Shown here: piece by piece, positions 41,585-47,806 of the stretch
Numbering within the stretch: the first letter of the stretch is position 1
Layout: each line of letters starts with the position of its first letter
Source: Gnetum montanum
Taxonomy: Eukaryota; Streptophyta; Gnetopsida; Gnetales; Gnetaceae
Length of the DNA: 47,806 nucleotides
NCBI GenBank assembly: GCA_015680685.1
Contig: MNCI01030691.1
Coordinates: 90,512-138,317 of the forward strand
Reading direction: 5' to 3'
Notes under the pieces: generated by a model
Database searches by the model: none
The model's input: only the letters and a program-made list of their open reading frames with translations
Told to the model about the DNA's origin: nothing
Made by a program: the position numbers and the translations under genes

Positions 41585-42962
41585 TAAGTAGAATTAGTAA
41601 ATGTTTTTCCTTTTTTTTTATTTTACAATTTTTTGTTTTCTAGCTTTTCATTTTCAATTTGTCATTTTATCTTTTTAAGGGTAATCTCATTAGTGAATAA
41701 AATACTCATGTGCCTTGTCAATTGAGGTGTTGTTCTATGTTATCAAGTTAGGTAACTAATTATTTCGACAATGAGCCCACAACATGCACCCATGAACTCT
41801 ACTAATAAGAGGTTCTACTTTGGGTATGATATATTCTTGTCATTGTTAAAACTTAAAATAATTTTCTACTCATTATGCCTAGAGCGAAAAATGATGGACT
41901 AAGAGGGAATGACCAGGGTGTGACATCAAGGGAACTTGTGGATTCTCTTTGGTAACATCTATAAGTGATATCATGTAGCCTAGTTGTACTAAGGTCCTTG
42001 TAGATCTAATGAAAAATGGGAGTAAGAGTAATAAAGGCACTGACTAAAGAACCTCAATGCTATTCTAGGGATCCCACTAGAAAGACATGCACCCATGCCT
42101 AAAGGTTGGCGACTTCTCTAGTTCACTATTGGAAAAATAAGTGTCAAAGTGGCTATAAGAAGAAAAGAAGAAAAAAAATATCAAAGAAAAGACCAAAGAA
42201 TAATGTGCTGCAAAGTAATTCCAAATCACTCCTCCCTTGGACAAAACACCTGGTGATCATACACCTTGCTATCATGGTGCTCTCGTGGTTGTCCCTCATT
42301 GCATAAAACAATGCAATGTCATTGATTGGAGGAAGGGACTTGGTCTTGATTTTGGAGTGATGGGCTAATGACACATTAATCATGCCCTACACTTAGGATT
42401 CACTATGCTCAGGGTTACTTACCTCAAGTCCCAATTTTGACAATCCCTTCTTTGATTTGTCTCATCTCGCTATCCATGTTTTTTTTTGACTTATGTCTTG
42501 TGTCACATAGAATTAATACCTCATTGCAATGGTATTCACATGTGTGTGGTGTATTGCACTAGTGTAGATTATATTTAAACCTTTTAGTGCCTATAGACAT
42601 TTTAAGGTGTGGTTACGTAAGGGCATGATAGGTAGGAACCTACTTTGGGGAGGACCCACTTTCATAACTTTTGTAATTTGCACTCATTGCACATCATCTT
42701 ATGACCTCCAAGTACTACATTGCTAAAGTTATCCTTTCCTTTATTATCATTTTAAATCAAAATTCCTATGCACGACTACATGTCCTTTTTCCTCATCCTA
42801 TTCACAAACTTCATTGTAAAATTCCACTTCATTACATTTTTGGTGCTGCAAGTCTCTTCAATGTTATCCTAGATCTTTCCAATAAACTTTAAATCCTTCA
42901 TTTTTGGCCTTGGAAATTTGAAAATTCATCAATTTTACCAAGTACCTTGTTTTAGAAGGGAC
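41585..42962 (+). other. Conserved middle region of A2, function unknown
   Basis: Counterpart of 5470-6882. A Lys-rich stretch lies near 42150-42200 and a readable NSKSLLPWTKH near 42218-42250. Conservation between copies with no recognisable enzyme suggests either old coding sequence or functional RNA. Confidence 0.55.
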
Positions 42963-43022
42963 ACGATATTGGGTCCATGCTAGAGGGTATGTGATATCAT
43001 GTCCATGAAAACTATATATATG
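42963..43022 (+). promoter_or_regulatory. Internal promoter-like module upstream of ORF2 (A2)
   Basis: ACGATATTGGG and TATGTGATATCATG precede ACTATATATATGG (about 43010-43022), parallel to 6883-6956 in A1. Confidence 0.45.
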
Positions 43023-43192
43023 GATCCCCCCATGCACGTCCACATCATTTTTCACTGTTCATGTGAGGGGAGTTATTGAAATCTTCTTCCATGAATTTTC
43101 TAGCTTGTGCACCTATCATTCACACATCAATAACTTCCTCATTAATGGTCTGATTCTTGTTCCAATTGAACTTGCTTAAACATGGAGTGTTT

Positions 43193-43213
43193 AACTTAGT
43201 TGTGGGGGAAGGG
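43193..43213 (+). other. Internal polypurine-tract-like motif (A2)
   Basis: AACTTAGTTGTGGGGGAAGG, identical to A1 at 7127. The donor-like string AAGGGTAAGTGACC lies about 60-80 bases downstream in both. Confidence 0.5.
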
Positions 43214-43524
43214 TATGCTTTAAGCCACATGTAGTTTTTTCAAAATTTGTCATTGCCTGAAGAATATTATTAAGGGTAAGTGACCTTAAAAATACTAAGA
43301 AAATCTGACAAATTAATTTTATTTCTTCACCTAGACCATGAAAATTATTTTTGAGGGTCACCTAATCAAAATTGGGACCAATATCAAAACTTTTAGGGGA
43401 ATTTTCATGAAAATCTCTAACTCTGTATCACAGTAAGCAAGAAATGAATCTATTAAGGGTAAGGAGTAAGGTATGAATCTAATTTTGTAAATAGCCTTAT
43501 TGATAATTGATCCCATGTGATTAC

Positions 43525-46209
43525 AAATCCTAAAAGAGGACAACAAGGAGAACCCTCTCAAGGTGCATCCAAATGACCAAGGAGAGCAGAGGCCAAGTGC
43601 CTTTCGAAGAACATGCAAAGTAGAAGATACAATCATTCAGCATTCATCAAGAACCTCTTGCTACTATGAAATTGGCATATGTCAAAGGTGGAGGTGACAG
43701 GGCACCTGAATTTTCCTTTGAAGTTATTAGAGATCAACATAAAGCATCTCCATTGTGGCCTATTCTCTTAGAGAGTGGTGAATGGTACCTAGGGGAGATG
43801 TACTAATTTTGGCACAACAAGGAAGATGGCACCACCGTAGATATTGGTGGGATTTTAATAGATTTCTCTACCAAGGCCATTTCAAAAGTCCTAAACCTTT
43901 TGAACAGAGGGCCCAAGGTTGCTAACTTGTCCACTCACTTTGATGCGGATGTGTGTAAGATATGGTTAAAAAGGATGTGCAAGGAGGATAAAGCATATGG
44001 AGAGCTCACACTTGAAGAAAGGATCTACTTCAAAATTGGCACATATCACATTTTCCCAACAAAAGGATTGAATAGAATTTCCATCTATGTGGCTAGAGAA
44101 AGTGCCATCTTAATGGGAAAGGTTGATGCCAACCTACCCAATCTATATCTCACAGAAATTTTAAGGCAGTTTGAAGAATGTAAGACAGGGAAGTTCACAT
44201 TGCCTTTTCCCTACCTAATTAGGAAGCTATGTCAATGTGCTGGAATTCTAGGGTACACTAATGATGTTCCTAGAAAGGCTCAAAATGCCTCATTTGTTGA
44301 ATTATTGAAGCCACCAACCTCAAGGAAAAATGTTCGTGAGACACTAGAGCCTGAGCAAAAATAGATGATGGGGCTTACTACACCTGAAATTGTAGGGCCT
44401 AGCCAACTTCTAGACATAAGGCCCAATCAAAAATAGGAAGTATGGCCCAGCACACAACCTACAAGCTAGCAAGACCAATCACCACCACCATCATAGGACT
44501 ATCGACCGTCAATGAACCATCTTAGGGCCATCGCTAAATCGATCGGTTGGGGAAGATATGATGAAGAAAATCTCTTTAGGATCATTGATGATGTCGTATG
44601 ATCCATAGTCTCAATTTATCATGCATGGGGTAAGGTGTCCATCCAAACAGAAGGAGGGGAATCATGCTAGTCACAACAAATCTCTGGAAATGCTGCATCT
44701 TTTGAAGTGTAATTAGAAACTGGTGAAGGCACTACAATAGTGGTCATGTAGCACCAGGATGTAGTGGGAGTAGCAAAAGTGGTTGCAAACCACATCAAAG
44801 AATCATTTGATGTCTCTACTATGCCACTAGCAAATTTTACAGGAGCATGCAATGCTCAAACCTTAGATGGTCCCTCAATGACTCTTACAAATCATGAGGA
44901 TGTTCTATATTAGTTGCTACGAATAGTAAAAGTGATAACGTCCTTGTTTAATATCCCTTAAGATGTCATAGCAACACAATCAGATCTCATCTCTATAAAA
45001 GGGAAGCTAGTCATGGCAAAGGTTAGGGCTGAACATGTAGAGGAGTTAAAAAGACTCCAAGAAAATCTCATCACCCTACAAGATGCACAGCGAGATCTTT
45101 CTTAATTCATCCTTACACACTAGCTAGAATCCTTTTTGATAGAGCATCCAACAAAATTTTTGGAAGAGAATAAAAAAGTGGCAGAGGAAAAAGAGAAGGA
45201 TGATTAGTATGCTTCCAAGGCACAAGCTAAAACATATGCACATGCCAAAGAACTTAAGGCCAGAGATGAAAATAAACACCTTGCCACCAAAAACCTCCAG
45301 TTGACCATAGTAGAAGAACAAAAAGAATGTTCTTGAGGAAATTTTTTAGCAATTGTGAGAACAGTTAATAAGGGTTAACCAGGATATGAATCACTTGGTT
45401 AGAGAGAACCAAACTCTTTCAATGGAGGAGGTACACATGATCTTCTAGAAGATGGAAATTGAAATAAGCATGTGGTAGAATGAGGCTAAGTGACATGATA
45501 AACTCAAGGAGCATTTTAAAGATTAGATGGGGATGTCCAAATAGGTGATTAAAAAAGAAATCCATATGGCCCAAGCCCATATTAACACTCTCAATGCTCA
45601 AAACACTGATTGGCAGGCCATATTGAATACTTATGCTTTTTTCCACCAAGCAAAACTAAAAAGCTAGGACCTGCAGATACAAGATCTCATGAAGTGCATG
45701 GAGTTGGCAAACCTGCAGTATGCTAACTTAGGAATGTTGATAGTAGGATGCCCAAGAACAAAATTAGAGAATTAGGCAGTAACCACCTATGCTAGATATG
45801 AATGGAATTTTCTGAACACAAGAAGACATTGCAGAGATTAGAAGTACTAAATTCTGAATTAGAGGTGGTCAATACCAACTAACAAGGATAGAAAGATGTT
45901 GTAGTGAATTTGGCTCGATGGCTTACGGACTACCATGAATGCAAGGATAAAGCCAGAGCCTATGAAGAGGAACAATGGTTGTTTGTAGCTTGGTATGCCA
46001 AAGCCAATTAGATGTTCCTGCAACTATCGTGCCCATGGGAGGTGCTGACTCCATCAAACATTGGAGCATCAACATGGATGGCATAAGATCCCCAAACTGA
46101 AGCAGAAAAGTTCTAGGCACTTCTTCAAAGACATGCATTTCCAAATCCTAGAGCACAAAAGATGGGGAAGAGGCCCATGGAGAAGCCACCACCACCTGGA
46201 ATCACATGA
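43525..46209 (+). pseudogene. A2 ORF2 pseudogene
   Basis: Aligned with A1 ORF2; the ATG and preceding AG are lost (ATCCTAAAAGAGG where A1 has ATGGCCCCTAAAAGAGG). The best preserved block is open from 43900 to the stop at 44362, continuing upstream in frame: GTTVDIGGILIDFSTKA, FKIGTYHIFPTKGLNRIS, ARESAILMGKVDANLPN, LPFPYLIRKLCQCAG. This is the putative plant-transposon-protein-like domain. A coiled-coil-like region follows (about 45030-45960), then a tail KRPMEKPPPPGIT before TGA at 46207. In-frame stops and frameshifts occur throughout the C-terminal half. Function unknown; no transmembrane segment supports an envelope role. Confidence 0.6.
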
Positions 46210-46383
46210 GTTCCAACAAATTTTTCCTTTTATAATTTTGTGTCTATGTCCCAATTTTGTTTTGTTCAATCCCACACTGTGGCATCAGTAATTCCTAGTT
46301 AGTCAATAATCTCATACCTATCCACTGTGTAATTAATTGAACTCATTCTCATTTTTTTAACTCAAGGACAAGTTCTTATTCAG

Positions 46384-46394
46384 TCATGGGGGTA
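46384..46394 (+). other. A2 3' polypurine tract
   Basis: TCATGGGGGTA immediately before the LTR start TGATGAATC; identical to the tract of B. Confidence 0.7.
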
Positions 46395-47236
46395 TGATGA
46401 ATCGTGATTTGCTAGGCCCCAATATTGGATCCTTAATATTGGGTACACAATATTGCAACCTGGATAACAATATCGAATACACAATATCGTGATTCCTATG
46501 TAGGCCAAGGGGGGGGGGGGACTTGGTAAGTCTTAGAGTAGAGTCTTTTTGCCAATTTTTAGTTAGTTTCAGTTCTTTCCCCAGTGCATGCCCATAGTGT
46601 AATGATTGTAATTGTACAAAACCTTTATTCAAGTATGATGTTCTTGGACACATACATGATCAATAATAAAGATCGAGAGTACTCCATCATTGCAGCATTC
46701 ACTTAGCTTTTAATTATTTTAATTTTTATTTATTATTTATTATTTTCTTCATTGATATTTCTTTATTATCATTTACTATTCCTATTGTTAAATGTAGAAT
46801 GAGTACAACTTAATCATGAACATTTAAGTGTAACTACTTGGTAACCCAGTAGTGTATCTCAGAGTGCTTAAGTAATATGTGCTTGGTACTCCTAGAAGTA
46901 GTACATGAGATCCAAGATGTGCATGGATGATTAAGGACAGATGCTCATCGCACTTAGGCTAGTTTATATTTTTCTTTTTATTGCCTATTAGCTTAAGTCA
47001 AGATTATTTTCCATCATCTCTAGGAGTAGCACTAGTGTAGGATCCCATCATTTACCTCACTCTAGACTAAATCATACATGATAGAGCAAATACTAGTCTA
47101 GGTGGGAAGACAACGAACTGCGATCAACATGTAACTATCTAAATACCATAACTAGTTCATCTACAGAGTTCGACCAAATCATGCGTACACACTCGTATTT
47201 ATATGGTTGAGCATAGGGGTACCTAGCCACTCATCA
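46395..47236 (+). repeat. A2 3' LTR
   Basis: Begins TGATGAATC and ends CATCA, 842 bp. It keeps the GATATC cluster (about 46416-46492) but lacks the segment with the TATA box found in A1, having instead a run of 12 G (46509-46520). AATAAAGATCGAGAG near 46664 is a likely poly(A) region. Confidence 0.85.
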
Positions 47237-47806
47237 TTAGTGTTGTCATAATGGGTATATATTGTTGTGCTTTTTTTATAGGTTTTTTGTTAAATTCAAG
47301 AGTTTCTTAGTTTTTAATTCTAGAAGTTTGGATGTAAAACTATTTATGTTGATTAATATAGGTGATTTTTCATATGAATAACATGAGGACTATTTATTGT
47401 TCTATAATAAGGCACTATCACTACCCTCATATAAAAGCCTCTCTTCTTATCTATTTCTCTTAATTTTTTCTATCTTTCATGTGTACTTGTCTACCTCTTC
47501 TTTGCAATTTCTTTTCATTGTTTTCATTTTATAAAATTTTTGTTCATGCTATCTTAGTCTTTCTTTTGCCAATTATTGGATATAGTGTTTTATTGTAGAT
47601 GTTCTCATTTTCTCCTACTAGCTTTTTCTATAGTTTTTTTTATGGTTTAGTCTTTATTTACAATTATGCAAAATCACCTATCAAAATGACAAATCTTTCT
47701 CCAAAAGGATCCTATAAATCTGGTTTATTTATTTTCAATACTTGAATTATGCTAATGATGTTGGTTTAAGTATTATAATGTAAAAAAAACTTTTAAATGA
47801 ATAGTA
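47237..47806. other. T-rich flank
   Basis: No gene. The first ~20 bases (TTAGTGTTGTCATAATGGG) weakly resemble the primer site that follows the 5' LTRs of A1 and A2. The rest is T-rich without recognisable features. Confidence 0.4.

Larger units (their letters stand above)
38608..47236 (+). mobile_element. Element A2: second pol-less Athila-like retrotransposon
   Basis: Same order as A1: LTR (5' copy truncated), primer site, gag, conserved middle region, promoter-like module, purine motif, ORF2, polypurine tract and a full 842-bp 3' LTR. It aligns with A1 along the whole interior (for example gag 39220 with 3153, ORF2 end 46209 with 10192), and no pol is present in either. Coding parts are damaged but better preserved than in A1. 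It abuts element B in opposite orientation at 38607. Confidence 0.82.

Overview
This window is plant nuclear DNA: AT-rich, with long LTR retrotransposons, a GT-AG intron in an LRR receptor-like gene and an RTE-type LINE remnant. The mix (Athila-like and Tat-like Ty3/gypsy elements, an RTE LINE, long non-coding stretches) would suit a large-genome seed plant, plausibly a gymnosperm. That taxonomic step is inference; nothing here fixes the species. No tRNA, rRNA, CRISPR array or bacterial-type operon was seen.

Layout, left to right. 1-2172: AT-rich sequence with no recognisable gene. 2173-11224: element A1 (+), an LTR retrotransposon with paired ~848-bp LTRs, a tRNA-Asp-like primer site, a decayed gag, a second decayed ORF (ORF2) and no pol. 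11225-12785: non-coding, with a perfect 68-bp tandem duplication. 12786-15957: an LRR receptor-like protein (RLP) pseudogene with one intron and several frameshifts. 16038-17399: non-coding. 17400-18605 (-): RTE-clade LINE remnant, itself split by a 268-bp insert flanked by an 18-bp duplication. 18609-38607 (-): element B, a decayed Athila-like Ty3/gypsy element with gag, protease, RT, RNase H and integrase remnants, and both LTRs truncated. Nested in B at 23994-34811 (-) is the youngest element, a Tat-like Ty3/gypsy copy with two ~1.5-kb LTRs, a perfect 5-bp target duplication (ATATC) and an uninterrupted 2015-residue Gag-Pol. 38608-47236: element A2 (+), a second copy of the A1 family whose truncated 5' LTR abuts B's truncated 5' LTR head to head. 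47237-47806: T-rich flank.

How the parts relate. A1, A2 and B share LTR start (TGATGAA), LTR end (ATCA), a one-base spacer to a related primer site, the 3' polypurine tract and a 17-nt internal motif. A1 and A2 lack pol; B has it. The simplest reading is a non-autonomous family (A: gag + ORF2) mobilised by an Athila-like partner (B). The A elements also carry, upstream of ORF2, a promoter-like module resembling the one in their LTRs, a purine tract and a possible 5' intron, as if ORF2 were made from its own transcript. The Tat-like element is notable for placing its additional RNase H domain before the reverse transcriptase, while the RNase H after RT has lost its first catalytic Asp.

Limits: all similarity judgements were made by eye. 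LTR identities, domain assignments and novelty need alignment and database searches that could not be run here.
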